This document shows positions 8,787 to 18,287 of a stretch of 64,000 nucleotides of DNA, in pieces; position 1 is the stretch's first letter; each line of letters opens with the position of its first letter. The notes under the pieces are model-generated. The model did not search any database, had not been told where the DNA came from, and saw only the letters and a list, made by a program, of their open reading frames with translations. The position numbers and the translations under genes were made by a program. Source of the DNA: Allonocardiopsis opalescens (GTDB lineage: Bacteria > Actinomycetota > Actinomycetes > Streptosporangiales > Streptosporangiaceae); NCBI RefSeq assembly GCF_003002095.1, contig NZ_PVZC01000010.1:248001-312000 (forward strand), written 5' to 3'.

Positions 8787-8859
8787 TGGGCGTAGTAGGA
8801 CTCGAACCTACGGCCGCTCGCTTGTAAGGCGAGTGCTCTAACCACTGAGCTATACGCCC
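8787..8859 (-). tRNA. tRNA-Val(UAC)
   Basis: 73-nt cloverleaf on the minus strand. Acceptor GGGCGTA pairs with TACGCCC, the D stem is GCTC/GAGC, the anticodon stem CTCGC/GCGAG encloses the loop CTTACAA with anticodon TAC, and the T arm is GTAGG-TTCGAGT-CCTAC. The discriminator is A and CCA is not encoded. It reads GUA valine codons. Confidence 0.95.
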
Positions 8860-8959
8860 GGGAGATCGATGCGCCCGCACGCGTCCGGCGCGCGGTCAAC
8901 GCGCTCAGCTTAGCGGTGCCGGGCGGCTGGGCCGTACCGGAAATGCGGGATCGGGCGGG

Positions 8960-9283
8960 TCAGAAGCGGGCCAGGCCGGCCAGGGCGCGGTCGAGGGCCC
9001 GGGCGACCTCGTCGGCGAGGGCGGACGGGGCAGGGTCGGGGCGGGGCGGCTGGTGGTGCTGGGGGCGGACGGTGCCGCAGCCGCGGCACTCGATCTCGCC
9101 GAGGCGGCTGACCAGGAAGGTGGAGTTGCAGGCGACGCAGCGGTCGAGGTCGCCCTTCCAGTCGTGGCCGAGCTGGCAGTCGGGGCAGATCAGCACCTGG
9201 CGGTCGCCGCGCACGCCGCGCTTCCAGGCCGAGGGGCCGCGCACCGGGTCGGTCTGGCGTACCCCGCAGTGGTAGCAGGGCAT
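8960..9283 (-). CDS. double zinc-ribbon protein, 107 aa
   Basis: Small soluble protein with four CxxC pairs (Cys3/6, 33/36, 49/52, 66/69), enough for two zinc-ribbon sites. Between them are basic and aromatic residues; the last 35 residues form an Ala/Leu/Arg helix. Such proteins bind nucleic acids or protein partners, but no specific family is recognised. It lies between tRNA-Val and ahpE on the same strand. Confidence 0.8.
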   Translation of the reverse strand: MPCYHCGVRQTDPVRGPSAWKRGVRGDRQVLICPDCQLGHDWKGDLDRCVACNSTFLVSRLGEIECRGCGTVRPQHHQPPRPDPAPSALADEVARALDRALAGLARF

Positions 9284-9340
9284 ATCTCCTCCGTGCGTTC
9301 GACGCCCGTCCCTGGCGGGACGGGCGCTCGGCGGCGCGGG

Positions 9341-9802
9341 TCAGCTCAGCTCGGCCAGCGCCTTGTGGTAGTCGTCCAGGTCGCGCGGCTGGGAGATGGG
9401 GTTGACGACCTTCCAGCGCACGATCCCGTCGGTGTCTACGAGGAAGCTGCCGCGCAGCGCGATGCCCTTCTCCTCGTCGAAGACACCGTAAGCCCTGGCG
9501 ACCTCGCCGTGGGGCCAGAAGTCCGACAGCAGCGGGAACTCCAGCGACTCCTGGTCGGCCCAGGCGCGGTGGGTGAAGACGGAGTCGACCGAGATGGCGA
9601 GCAGCTGGGTGCTGTCGTTGACGAACGCGCCGATGTCCTCCTTGATGTCGCACAGCTCGTTGGTGCAGACACCGGAGAAGGCGAGCGGGTAGAAGACGAC
9701 CAGGACGTTCTTGACGCCCTGGAAGTCCGCGAGGCGGACTGGCTGGCCGTGCTGGTCCTGGAGTTCGAACTCCGGCGCCGACTGGCCGACCTCGACCGAC
9801 AT
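9341..9802 (-). CDS. ahpE: peroxiredoxin, AhpE type
   Basis: 153-residue thiol peroxidase. The peroxidatic cysteine is Cys46 in YPLAFSGVCTNELC, matching the PLAF(T/S)GxC active site of mycobacterial AhpE. Cys51 also exists and might act as a resolving residue. AhpE reduces hydroperoxides and peroxynitrite with electrons from mycothiol/mycoredoxin in actinobacteria. The next genes, DUF3052 and aceE, give the same neighbourhood as in Mycobacterium tuberculosis, which supports the name. Confidence 0.92.
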   Translation of the reverse strand: MSVEVGQSAPEFELQDQHGQPVRLADFQGVKNVLVVFYPLAFSGVCTNELCDIKEDIGAFVNDSTQLLAISVDSVFTHRAWADQESLEFPLLSDFWPHGEVARAYGVFDEEKGIALRGSFLVDTDGIVRWKVVNPISQPRDLDDYHKALAELS

Positions 9803-10064
9803 GTCAGGTCCTTTCGCGCTGCGGGTGGGGACGACCCTGTGCAGGGGACTGCGCGGATCTGGGAGTCTTCACGAGCGCGGGCACGCCGATACGCCGCGGC
9901 GCCGGGGCGGCGCGCCGGGCGGCCGGATGCCCACCGTCGCGGCGCCCGCCGCGCTCCGCGCGGGAGCGCCACGACGGTGCAAGTCTGCCATCTCCCGCCG
10001 GCCGAAGGGCCGCCTGCGTCATCTTCGGCGGGCGCCGGCCCGGTCGTGTGTCAGCGCGGGTGGG

Positions 10065-10493
10065 TCAGCGGCGGGCCTTCGGCGTCACCAGCCTGGTGCC
10101 CGACCAGTCGGCCGCGGCGCTGACGCTGCTGGTCTGCGAGAGGCCGACCGTGGGGGCCACCTCCCCGATGTCGCTCGGCTCCACGTGGCCGTCGCGCCCC
10201 GGCTTGGGGGTGAGCAGCCAGATGTAGCCGCCGTCGGTGAGAGGGGTCTTGGCGTCCACCAGCGCGTCGCCGAGGTCCTCGTCCTCTTCCCGCCACCACA
10301 GCAGCACCACGTCGACGACGTCGGTGTAGTCCTCGTCGACCAGCTCGCTACCGGTCCGCTCGACGATCGACGCGCGAAGCTCCTCGTCGCAGTCGTCGTC
10401 GTAGCCAATCTCCTGCACCACCTGACCCGGTTTGAATCCGAGTCGATCGGCCAGGCTGCGTTCGCCCTGTGCCTGGCCCGCGGTCGCGCTCAC
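10065..10493 (-). CDS. DUF3052 family protein
   Basis: 142-residue acidic soluble protein of the actinobacterial DUF3052 family (homologue of mycobacterial Rv2239c). Conserved features are LADRLGFKPGQVVQEIGYDDDCDE, the acidic VLLWWREEDEDL strand and GGYIWLLTPKPGRDG. The GTG start at 10493 follows GGAGGAG. It is on the same strand as ahpE but 260 nt upstream of it. No molecular function is established. Confidence 0.88.
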   Translation of the reverse strand: MSATAGQAQGERSLADRLGFKPGQVVQEIGYDDDCDEELRASIVERTGSELVDEDYTDVVDVVLLWWREEDEDLGDALVDAKTPLTDGGYIWLLTPKPGRDGHVEPSDIGEVAPTVGLSQTSSVSAAADWSGTRLVTPKARR

Positions 10494-10696
10494 GAAACTC
10501 CTCCTCCAGCCCTACTGCGGACCCGGTGCGGGTCCGCTGCTCGGGGTCGGCGCACTCCGGCCGGGGTGTGCCGCCCTTTTGCTGGCTAAGTCCACACTCT
10601 GTTGCCCTCCCCCGTCAACGGGCCACGGTGCGAGCGCCGCAACCAGCGATGATCACGTGCGGCGGCTCGGGCCGGCGGGGCGGAAGAGGGGCGGAC

Positions 10697-11110
10697 TCAG
10701 CCCGTCAGGAACGAGAGTCGCACGGTGCGTTCGGGGTTGTCGACATTGAGGTCCACCAGGGCGACCGACTGCCAGGTGCCCAGCGCCAGGTGCCCGTCGA
10801 CGACGGGCAGGGTGGCGTAGGGGGCGACGAGCGCCGGCATCACGTGGGAGCGGCCGTGGCCGCGGCTGCCGTGGGAGTGCCGCCAGCGGTCGTCGGCGGG
10901 CAGCAGCTCGCCGAGCGCGCTCAGCAGGTCGTCGTCGCTGCCGGCGCCCAGTTCGATGACGGCGACGCCCGCGGTGGCGTGCGGCACGAACACGTGCAGC
11001 AGGCCCGAGCCGCCGGCGGCGGCGCGGGCGGCGAAGTCGGCGCACTGGGCGGTGATGTCGTGGACGGTGTCGTGCCCGCCGGTGGTGACACGGATCAGTT
11101 CGCTGCGCAT
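10697..11110 (-). CDS. YjbQ family protein (UPF0047)
   Basis: 137 residues, the full length of the YjbQ/UPF0047 family, whose members form compact trimers. Signatures HVFVPHATAGVAVIELG and LALGTWQSVALVDLN are present, with His and Asp/Glu residues around a possible metal or phosphate site. Some family members are annotated as secondary thiamine-phosphate synthase, a weak activity seen in suppression studies; the true role is uncertain. Divergent from aceE. Confidence 0.9.
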   Translation of the reverse strand: MRSELIRVTTGGHDTVHDITAQCADFAARAAAGGSGLLHVFVPHATAGVAVIELGAGSDDDLLSALGELLPADDRWRHSHGSRGHGRSHVMPALVAPYATLPVVDGHLALGTWQSVALVDLNVDNPERTVRLSFLTG

Positions 11111-11452
11111 TCCCGCCTCCTACCCGGCGCGGCCGCCGCAGGCACCGGCGGCGGCCGGGGGCCGCGCGGCCGCTGGTAAGCGGCGGTGCGGGCCCGGGCG
11201 GCCGCCGCTATACCGGCGTTCCGGCGCTGGATACCATCATGAAACGGCCAACTGGACTACACCACTCGGCCGCGGGGTACGACGTGGTGCGGGCCGGTTC
11301 GCGCCGAGCGTTACCCGTGGGTAGAGATGCGGTTTCGGCATGGACGTACCACGATTAGCGTGGAAGGTAGCGACAATCCGTCCTGAACCGAGCTGACCAG
11401 CTCCTGACCAGCACATGTTCCCAACGAGTTTTCGGAAGGCGAAGGTACACCT
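11111..11452. promoter_or_regulatory. yjbQ/aceE divergent region with candidate aceE promoter
   Basis: 342 nt without genes. CCACG-ATTAG-CGTGG (11349-11363) is a perfect inverted repeat that overlaps the -10 candidate TAGCGT (11356-11361), about 90 nt before the aceE start. A regulator bound there would control aceE. The rest shows nothing recognisable. Confidence 0.4.
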
Positions 11453-14239
11453 GTGGCTTCCGGGCGTCAGCGATTCTCCATCATCACGGATGGACTGCCC
11501 AGCCAACTGCCGGACATCGACCCCGGCGAGACCAACGAGTGGCTGGAATCATTCGACACGGTAGTAGGCACGCGGGGCAGAACCCGCGCCCGCTACGTCA
11601 TGCTGCGGCTGCTGGAGCGTGCGCGCGAGCAGCAGGTCGGCGTGCCGGGCCTGCGCAGCACCGACTACATCAACACCATCCCCCCCGAGCGCGAACCGTG
11701 GTTCCCCGGCGACGAGTACGTCGAGCGCCGCATCCGCGCCTACATCCGCTGGAACGCCGCGATCATGGTGTCGCGGGCCAACCGCCCGGAGCTGTCGGTG
11801 GGCGGCCACATGGCCACCTACGCCTCCAGCGCCTCGCTGTACGAGGTGGGCTTCAACCACTTCTTCCGCGGCAAGGACCACGGCGAGTCCGGCGACCAGG
11901 TGTTCATCCAGGGCCATGCCTCCCCCGGCATCTACGCCCGTGCCTTCCTGGAGGGCCGGCTCGGCCGCGAGAAGCTCGACGGCTTCCGCCAGGAGCTGTC
12001 GCATCCGGGCGGCGGGCTGCCCAGCTATCCGCACCCACGGCTGATGCCCGATTTCTGGGAGTACCCCACCGTCTCGATGGGGATCGGCCCGATCAACTCC
12101 ATCTACCAGGCGCGCTTCAACCGCTACCTGCTGAACCGCAAGATCAAGGACACCTCGCGCTCGCACGTGTGGGCCTTCCTGGGCGACGGCGAGATGGGCG
12201 AGCCGGAGTCGCTGGGCGCCATCGGGCTGGCCGCCCGCGAGGAGTTGGACAACCTCACCTTCGTCATCAACTGCAACCTGCAGCAGCTCGACGGCCCCGT
12301 CCGCGGCAATGGCAAGATCATCCAGGAACTGGAGTCGTTCTTCCGGGGCGCCGGCTGGAACGTCATCAAGGTGATCTGGGGTCGCGACTGGGACCCGCTG
12401 CTGGCGCAGGACGTCGACGGCGTGCTGGTCAACAAGATGAACACCACCCCTGACGGCCAGTTCCAGACCTTCGGGGTGGAGCCGGGCGACTACATCAGGG
12501 AGAAGTTCTTCGGCGACGACCCCCGGCTGCGCAAACTGGTGGCGCACCTGTCCGACGACGAGATCGCGAAGCTCTCGCGCGGCGGGCACGACTACCACAA
12601 GCTCTACGCGGCCTTCAAGTCGGCGCGGGAGCACACCGGCCAGCCCACCGTGATCCTCACCCACACGATCAAGGGCTGGACCCTGGGCCCCGACTTCGAG
12701 GCCCGCAACGCCACCCACCAGATGAAGAAGCTCACCAAGAGCGAGCTGAAGGAGTTCCGCGACCGGCTCTACCTGCCGATCCCGGACTCCGACCTGGAGA
12801 ACGGGCTGCCGCCGTACTACCACCCGGGCGAGGACTCCGAGGAGATCGCCTACATGAAGGAGCGCCGCGCGGCGCTCGGCGGGGAGCTGCCCAAGCGGGT
12901 GGTGCGGGCCAAGCCGCTCAAGCTGCCCGGCGACCCCGTGTACGCGGAGCTGAAGAAGGGGTCGGGCAAGCAGCAGATCGCCACCACCATGGCCTTCGTC
13001 CGGCTGCTCAAGGACCTGATGAAGGACGAGAACATCGGGGCCCGGTTCGTGCCGATCGCCCCCGACGAGTTCCGCACCTTCGGCATGGACTCGCTGTTCC
13101 CGACCGCGAAGATCTACTCGCCGCACGGCCAGACCTACGAGGCCGTCGACCGCAAGCTGCTGCTGTCGTGGAAGGAGTCGCCCAGCGGGCAGCTGCTGCA
13201 CGAGGGCATCAGCGAGGCCGGCGCCATGGGCTCGTTCACGGCCGCCGGGACCAGCTACGCCACCCACGGCGAGCACATGATCCCGGTGTACATCTTCTAC
13301 TCGATGTTCGGCTTCCAGCGCACCGGCGACCAGATGTGGGCGGTCGCCGACCAGATGGGGCGCGGCTTCCTGCTGGGGGCCACCGCCGGCCGCACCACGC
13401 TGACCGGTGAGGGCCTGCAGCACGCCGACGGCCACTCCCCGCTACTGGCGTCGGCCAACCCGGCCGTCGTGCACTACGACCCGGCCTTCGCCTACGAGAT
13501 CAGCACCATCGTCAAGGACGGCCTGCGCCGGATGTACGGCGCGACCGAGGAGCACCCCCACGGCGAGAACGTGGTGTACTACCTCACCGTCTACAACGAG
13601 CCCTACGCCCAGCCGGCCGAGCCGACCGACGTGCCGGACCTGGCCGAGGGCATCGTGCGCGGCCTGTACCGCAACCGCCGGGCTCCCGAGGGCGAGGCCA
13701 ACCGCCCGAAGGCGCAGATCATGGCGTCGGGCGTCGCGGTGCGCTGGGCGCTGGAGGCGCAGCGGCAGCTCGCCGCCGACTGGGGTGTCGCCGCCGACGT
13801 GTGGTCGGCCACCTCGTGGAACGAGCTGCGCCGCGACGCGGTGCGCTGCGAGGAGTGGAACCTGCTGCACCCCGACGAGGAACGGGAGGTCCCCTACGTC
13901 ACCAAGGCGCTGCAGGGTGCCGAGGGCCCGTTCGTCGCGGTCAGCGACTACATGCGCACGGTCCCCGACCAGATCGCGCGCTGGGTGCCGGGCGACTTCA
14001 CCTCGCTGGGCACCGACGGGTTCGGCTTCTCCGACACCCGCGCGGCGGCCCGGCGCCACTTCCACGTGGACGCGGCGTCCATCGTGCAGGCGGTGCTGAC
14101 CGAACTGGTCCGGCGCGGCGAACTCCCGCACGACGTCCTGGTCAAGGCCAGGGAGTCCTCCCAGCTGACCTCGCCCATCAGCGACGTCTTCGCGGGCGGC
14201 GTGCAGACGGCGGAAAGCTCCGCCGGAGGCGAGTCCTGA
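11453..14239 (+). CDS. aceE: pyruvate dehydrogenase E1 component, homodimeric
   Basis: 928-residue thiamine-diphosphate enzyme that decarboxylates pyruvate and feeds acetyl groups to the E2 lipoyl protein. The ThDP motif runs from GDGEMGE (244-250) to NCN (273-275), and [24 protein letters not shown] (117-140) is typical of the single-chain E1. The length fits the AceE family. The start is GTG at 11453 with GAAGG upstream. Downstream is a strong terminator and no E2/E3 gene, as usual in actinobacteria where the complex subunits are scattered. AhpE and DUF3052 genes nearby match the mycobacterial order. Confidence 0.97.
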   Translation: MASGRQRFSIITDGLPSQLPDIDPGETNEWLESFDTVVGTRGRTRARYVMLRLLERAREQQVGVPGLRSTDYINTIPPEREPWFPGDEYVERRIRAYIRWNAAIMVSRANRPELSVGGHMATYASSASLYEVGFNHFFRGKDHGESGDQVFIQGHASPGIYARAFLEGRLGREKLDGFRQELSHPGGGLPSYPHPRLMPDFWEYPTVSMGIGPINSIYQARFNRYLLNRKIKDTSRSHVWAFLGDGEMGEPESLGAIGLAAREELDNLTFVINCNLQQLDGPVRGNGKIIQELESFFRGAGWNVIKVIWGRDWDPLLAQDVDGVLVNKMNTTPDGQFQTFGVEPGDYIREKFFGDDPRLRKLVAHLSDDEIAKLSRGGHDYHKLYAAFKSAREHTGQPTVILTHTIKGWTLGPDFEARNATHQMKKLTKSELKEFRDRLYLPIPDSDLENGLPPYYHPGEDSEEIAYMKERRAALGGELPKRVVRAKPLKLPGDPVYAELKKGSGKQQIATTMAFVRLLKDLMKDENIGARFVPIAPDEFRTFGMDSLFPTAKIYSPHGQTYEAVDRKLLLSWKESPSGQLLHEGISEAGAMGSFTAAGTSYATHGEHMIPVYIFYSMFGFQRTGDQMWAVADQMGRGFLLGATAGRTTLTGEGLQHADGHSPLLASANPAVVHYDPAFAYEISTIVKDGLRRMYGATEEHPHGENVVYYLTVYNEPYAQPAEPTDVPDLAEGIVRGLYRNRRAPEGEANRPKAQIMASGVAVRWALEAQRQLAADWGVAADVWSATSWNELRRDAVRCEEWNLLHPDEEREVPYVTKALQGAEGPFVAVSDYMRTVPDQIARWVPGDFTSLGTDGFGFSDTRAAARRHFHVDAASIVQAVLTELVRRGELPHDVLVKARESSQLTSPISDVFAGGVQTAESSAGGES

Positions 14240-14347
14240 GCCGACTCGCCGTATGACAACCGAACAGGGCAAGCCGCCCCGGGGCCTGAGCCACCCCGAA
14301 GCGGCAGGGACCTGAAGCCGAGGTCCGCACAGACGCCCAGCCATCGG

Positions 14348-14383
14348 AAATGGCCCGTTCATCACGCGATGGACGGGCCATTT
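14348..14383 (+). terminator. aceE terminator
   Basis: Stem of 15 bp with one G-T pair: AAATGGCCCGTTCAT (14348-14362), a 6-nt loop, and ATGGACGGGCCATTT (14369-14383), followed by one more T. It lies 108 nt after the aceE stop. Confidence 0.88.
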
Positions 14384-14668
14384 TCGGCTCCGCAGCGGGA
14401 GCGGAGCTTCCGGCCGCACTGGGACGGTTCGGCCGCTGGACCGAGGCGATCGCGCATGACGGGCGGCAGTCCGCCGTCCACCTGCCATGCCTGAAGACCC
14501 TCAACGCCGACGGCCGGCTCGGCGAGCCGATCACGATCGACGATCCGGACCATGTCCGGCGGGTCGACCACCTGCGCACCGCCGTGTTCGGTGGTGCGCA
14601 GACCCGACCGACCCAGCACCTCGGTGCAGCACAGACCTGCTTCGTATCAGCGAACCGGACTCCGATGC
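14384..14668. other. lower-GC spacer between aceE terminator and toxin island
   Basis: 285 nt with composition drifting from high GC to about 55-60 %. Open frames cross it but none has a ribosome site or a recognisable product. It may be debris at the edge of an acquired segment. Confidence 0.4.
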
Positions 14669-15001
14669 TCAATCGATCGGGAACCGCAGATAGTCCTCGA
14701 TCGGGATGTCTCCGTCCTCGATCTGGCCTCCGATCTCGCGGTACTCGGCTACGGTATCGAACTGCTCGTCGTCGCTGAACACGACGACCAGTTCCTCACC
14801 CGATGTCTCGGCCAGGAACTTCCACAAGGCCCTTGAACGCTGCTCGTCTTCCCAGGAGTCGATCGAGCCGACAGAGAAGCCGAACACCTTCCCGTCCTCA
14901 TCACGCAGCCGCTTGCCCAACCGCAGCGAAAGTCTGCGATTGGGACACACCAGATGAGCCGAAATGCTCACAAGCAACTTCCCATCATATTCCGCTAACA
15001 A
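14669..15001 (-). CDS. probable immunity protein for the adjacent toxin
   Basis: 110 residues if started at the TTG at 15001, or 100 from the GTG at 14971, which has GGGAAG six nt upstream. It is acidic (SIDSWEDEQ, FSDDEQFD, IEDGDIPIED), which is common in immunity proteins that plug a nuclease. Sequence family not recognised. The frame is the same as that of the toxin, separated only by TGA-CCA, so it is directly downstream in one transcript. GC content is near 50 %, far below the neighbours, and the second codon is the rare TTA. Assignment rests on context and composition. Confidence 0.6.
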   Translation of the reverse strand: MLAEYDGKLLVSISAHLVCPNRRLSLRLGKRLRDEDGKVFGFSVGSIDSWEDEQRSRALWKFLAETSGEELVVVFSDDEQFDTVAEYREIGGQIEDGDIPIEDYLRFPID

Positions 15002-15004
15002 TGG

Positions 15005-15787
15005 TCAGGTTTCAGAGTCAGCGATACGATGCTGCCTCTCGCTTAAAGCATATCGCCCCAATGATGTTCCTTCGGAGTCTCGGAACACGACGGCCACCCC
15101 ATCATAGTCCGCTAGGCGCCCATCGGTGCGAACGCCCTGCCAGCGACGAATCCAGCGATCGACATCAGTCCCAGGTCGCACCTGAATCCAGATCTCGCCG
15201 GAACCGTCAAGTTGTTCTTGGATGGCGTGGTCGAGGTGGCGGTTGAACGAGTTGAATCCGCCTCCGATCGATTTATTCTCCCTTTTGAGGCGGACCTCGG
15301 TATCGCTGACGAACTCGATATCGGCCCCTTTCACTCCCTCACCCGCGACAACGGGTTTCGTTCCCGGCGGGCCACCGCGCAGCGCGGCCTCCGCGTTCAC
15401 GGGAGCGAGCGGAAACCGCGGATTCGAGTCGGCGATCAGCCGCTCGACCAGCTCCGCGCGCTCCGCCTCGGGCAGCAGGTCGAAGGGGTCGACCGCGTCC
15501 GGGCGCTCGTCCGAGCCGGGAGCCGCACCGTCCTCTCCGGATGTCTCCGCCCTGTCAGCGGCACCGGCGGGATCAGGTGCGGCGGCATGGTCCTCAGTGC
15601 TTCCCGGGCCGAGGTCGGTCGGTTCCTCGTAGATCAGCGCTTCGAAGGCGGCGAGATTGGCGCGCCCTTCCTCGGTCCTCCGGTCGAAGAGGCGTTCCAT
15701 GGCCGATCGCGGTGGTGTCCTCGGGTCGTCGGCTCCTGACTCCGGGCGGTCGCCGCCACGTGGGCGGAATCCATCCATTCCTCCCAC
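15005..15787 (-). CDS. polymorphic-toxin-like protein with nuclease-type C-terminus
   Basis: 260 residues, GTG start at 15787 behind GGAG. Residues 1-150 are acidic, Pro/Gly-rich and high-GC. From about 152 a compact domain begins with GVKGADIEFV and continues with VRLKRENKS, GGFNSFNRHLDHAIQEQL, GEIWIQVRPGTDVDRWIRRW and a C-terminal strand pair. This layout (Asp156, Glu170-x-Lys172, Gly/Asn-rich loop) resembles toxin tips with a PD-(D/E)xK-like core found at the end of actinobacterial WXG/RHS/CDI toxins. The usual large N-terminal export modules are absent, so it may be an orphan cassette. The second half is about 53 % GC. Nuclease activity is inferred. Confidence 0.65.
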   Translation of the reverse strand: MGGMDGFRPRGGDRPESGADDPRTPPRSAMERLFDRRTEEGRANLAAFEALIYEEPTDLGPGSTEDHAAAPDPAGAADRAETSGEDGAAPGSDERPDAVDPFDLLPEAERAELVERLIADSNPRFPLAPVNAEAALRGGPPGTKPVVAGEGVKGADIEFVSDTEVRLKRENKSIGGGFNSFNRHLDHAIQEQLDGSGEIWIQVRPGTDVDRWIRRWQGVRTDGRLADYDGVAVVFRDSEGTSLGRYALSERQHRIADSET

Positions 15788-15889
15788 GGAGTCTCCTTGT
15801 TAGCGCGTCACCGGACCGGCTCGCCGGAGCGGGTCCGGCGCTGGGTCTGCCCGGTGGCGCTGATCGACTAACGCGTGCAGGGCGCCGGA

Positions 15890-16288
15890 TCAGATGGTCG
15901 GCGGCGGGGGCGGTGGCGGCTTGCGGCGGCCTGCGCCGGTGGCGCTGAGGGCGCACACGGCGGCCCAGGTGAGGGCGGCGGCGGCGTTGCGGCGGCGGGC
16001 TTCGGGGGTGGGGAGCAGGGCGCCGAGGATGACGGCGTCGCCGAGGTCGGCGGCCACGCGCAGGGCGATGGCCAGGCGCAGGGCGCGGCCTCGCGGGGCG
16101 GCGGCCATGGCGAGGCCGGACACGGCGTCGCGGATGCCGAGGGCGGCGACCATGGCGTGCAGGCCCGGCGGTACGTCTCGGCCGCGGCGGGTCAGGCCGC
16201 TCTCCCTGGCCAGCGTTTCGGGGCGGATCGCGACCGCGACGCCGAACACGGCGGTGGCCAGACCCAGGGCACGCGCGAGTTTCGCCAT
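15890..16288 (-). CDS. small membrane protein, possibly DUF4267-like
   Basis: 132 residues from the ATG at 16288. Four hydrophobic segments are seen (about 5-20, 40-60, 70-90, 100-118) with Arg-rich loops and a polyproline tail before the stop. The pattern LGIRDAVSGLAMA after TM2 resembles DUF4267-type four-helix membrane proteins of actinobacteria. An in-frame extension upstream to 16399 is Arg/Pro-rich and unlikely to be translated. Function unknown. Confidence 0.65.
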   Translation of the reverse strand: MAKLARALGLATAVFGVAVAIRPETLARESGLTRRGRDVPPGLHAMVAALGIRDAVSGLAMAAAPRGRALRLAIALRVAADLGDAVILGALLPTPEARRRNAAAALTWAAVCALSATGAGRRKPPPPPPPTI

Positions 16289-16583
16289 ACGGACGCTGTG
16301 CCCGGCGGGCGGCCGTCCATGCCCGGCGGCGTCGGCGCACGGGCGCGGACGCCGTGCGATCGGTACCGGGCGGCCATCGTCGGCCTCCTCCGGACGCACC
16401 GCACCGCGTCCGGTCTCCGCACGTCAACCGTTCACGGGGGATTCCCGGCCCGACCTGCGTTCGTTACGTCTGGAACGTAGGTTTATGGGCGGCCCGTCCG
16501 CGGCGACCGCGCGGGCCGCCCGGGCGTGCTTGGATGGACACCGCTCCGGGCACCGCGCATGACCCGTCCGTAGGGAGGACAAG

Positions 16584-18287
16584 GTGGACGACGGCTCCCC
16601 CGCCCTGCTGCTCGGCCCCATGCTGCGGCACGTCTCGGAGACGTCGGCCGCGATCTGGGTCGAGACGAGCGCACCGGCCGAGGTGACCGTCACCGTGGAC
16701 GCCGAGGGCGGCCCGGTGACCGCCCGCGCCCGCACCTTCACGGTGCACGGCGGCCACTACGCCGTGTGCGAGCTGACCGGGCTGCCGCCCGGCACCTCCG
16801 CGCCCTACACGGTCGAGTTGGACGGCTCGCGGGCATGGCCCGAGGCCGGGGCCGCCACTCCGCCGAGCCTGCTGCGCACCCTGTCCCCCGGCGGCACCCG
16901 GCTGGCCTTCGGGTCCTGCCGCACCACCACCGGCCATGACGCCGAGCACACCCGCCGCTACGGCGTGGACATGCTGCGCGCCTACGCGCTGCGGCTGGCG
17001 TCGGGCGAGGCCGAGGCGCCCCACCTGCTGCTGATGATCGGCGACCAGGTCTACGCCGACGAGCTGCAGCCCGAGATGCTCGCCTACATCGCCGAGCACC
17101 GCCCGCCGCACCAGGGCGAGTGGGCGCCCGACGACGAGATCGTGGAGTGGGACGAGTACGTCCACCTCTACCGGCTGGCCTGGAGCGATCCGTGGGTGCG
17201 CTGGCTGCTGTCGACGGTGCCGTCGCTGATGATGTTCGACGACCACGACGTGCGCGACGACTGGAACACCTCCGCCGCCTGGCGCGAGAAGATGGCCGCA
17301 CAGCCGTGGTGGCGCGACCGGATCACCCACGGCCTGGGCACGTACTGGCTCTACCAGCACCTGGGCAATATGTCGCCCGAGGAGCGGGCCGTCGACCCCG
17401 TGTACACGGCGCTGACCGGGGCCGACGGCGACGCGGGCGCGGCGCTGGACGATTTCGCCTGGGAGGCCGACCAGAGCCCGGAGCGCTACCGCTGGAGCTA
17501 CGCGCTCGACCTGCCCTCGGGCGGGGGCGGCAGCCGACTGGTCATGCTCGACACCCGCTGCGGGCGGGTGCTGTCGCCTGAGTCGGCCCGCACCATGCAC
17601 GTGCCCGCCGACCAGGAGTGGCTGGAGAAACGGCTCACCGGCGGCGTCGACCACGTGCTGATCGCCACCACCCTGCCCTACCTGCTGCCGACCGGCATCC
17701 ACCACCTGGAGGCGTGGAACGAGGCGGTCTGCCGCGGCGCGTGGGGCGAGCGCTGGCGGCGGATCGGCGAGAAACTGCGCCAGGACGTCGACCTGGAGCA
17801 CTGGGCCGCCTTCCAGGCCTCGTTCCGGCAGGTCGGGCAGGCCGTGCGCGAGCTGGCCGAGGGCAGCAGGGGCGAACCGCCCGCCACCGTCCTGTTCCTC
17901 TCCGGCGACGTGCACTTCTCCTACGTCGCCGACGCGCGGGCTCGGCTGGAGGGCCCGCGCCGCACCGCTCCGGGGCCCGAACACAGCCGGATCGCGCAGA
18001 TCGTCTGCTCGCCGATGCGCAATCCGCTCAGCCCGAAGTTCCAGGCCATGGCCAAGTTCGCCGGAACCGGCCTGGTGGGCCTGATCGGGCGGATGATGAC
18101 CCGCTCCAGCGTGCCGGGCTCGCCACTGGAGTGGCGCATCACGCGCGGCCCGTGGTTCGACAACTCGCTGGCCACCCTGGAGCTGGACGGCCACCGCGCC
18201 CGGGTGCGCTGGGAGACGGCCGACCAGCCCGCCGACGACACCGCCCCGGTACTGCGCGAGCTGGGCCGACACGTGCTGGAGGGTTGA
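16584..18287 (+). CDS. PhoD-like metallophosphatase
   Basis: 567 residues. An N-terminal fibronectin-like domain (about 1-95) precedes a PhoD-type metallophosphatase core: FGSCRTTT, MIGDQVYADE, MMFDDHDVRDDWN and FLSGDVHFSYV supply the metal ligands and catalytic residues of alkaline phosphatase D. There is no signal peptide, unlike classical secreted PhoD, so this form is probably cytoplasmic, as many actinobacterial PhoD-like proteins are. GTG at 16584 has GGGAGGA upstream. Substrate unknown; a phosphodiester or phosphomonoester. Confidence 0.92.
   Translation: MDDGSPALLLGPMLRHVSETSAAIWVETSAPAEVTVTVDAEGGPVTARARTFTVHGGHYAVCELTGLPPGTSAPYTVELDGSRAWPEAGAATPPSLLRTLSPGGTRLAFGSCRTTTGHDAEHTRRYGVDMLRAYALRLASGEAEAPHLLLMIGDQVYADELQPEMLAYIAEHRPPHQGEWAPDDEIVEWDEYVHLYRLAWSDPWVRWLLSTVPSLMMFDDHDVRDDWNTSAAWREKMAAQPWWRDRITHGLGTYWLYQHLGNMSPEERAVDPVYTALTGADGDAGAALDDFAWEADQSPERYRWSYALDLPSGGGGSRLVMLDTRCGRVLSPESARTMHVPADQEWLEKRLTGGVDHVLIATTLPYLLPTGIHHLEAWNEAVCRGAWGERWRRIGEKLRQDVDLEHWAAFQASFRQVGQAVRELAEGSRGEPPATVLFLSGDVHFSYVADARARLEGPRRTAPGPEHSRIAQIVCSPMRNPLSPKFQAMAKFAGTGLVGLIGRMMTRSSVPGSPLEWRITRGPWFDNSLATLELDGHRARVRWETADQPADDTAPVLRELGRHVLEG

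Noticed and set aside
14350-14778. 142-codon plus-strand frame starting in the aceE terminator
   Set aside because: The start lies in the terminator stem, there is no ribosome site and no family resemblance.
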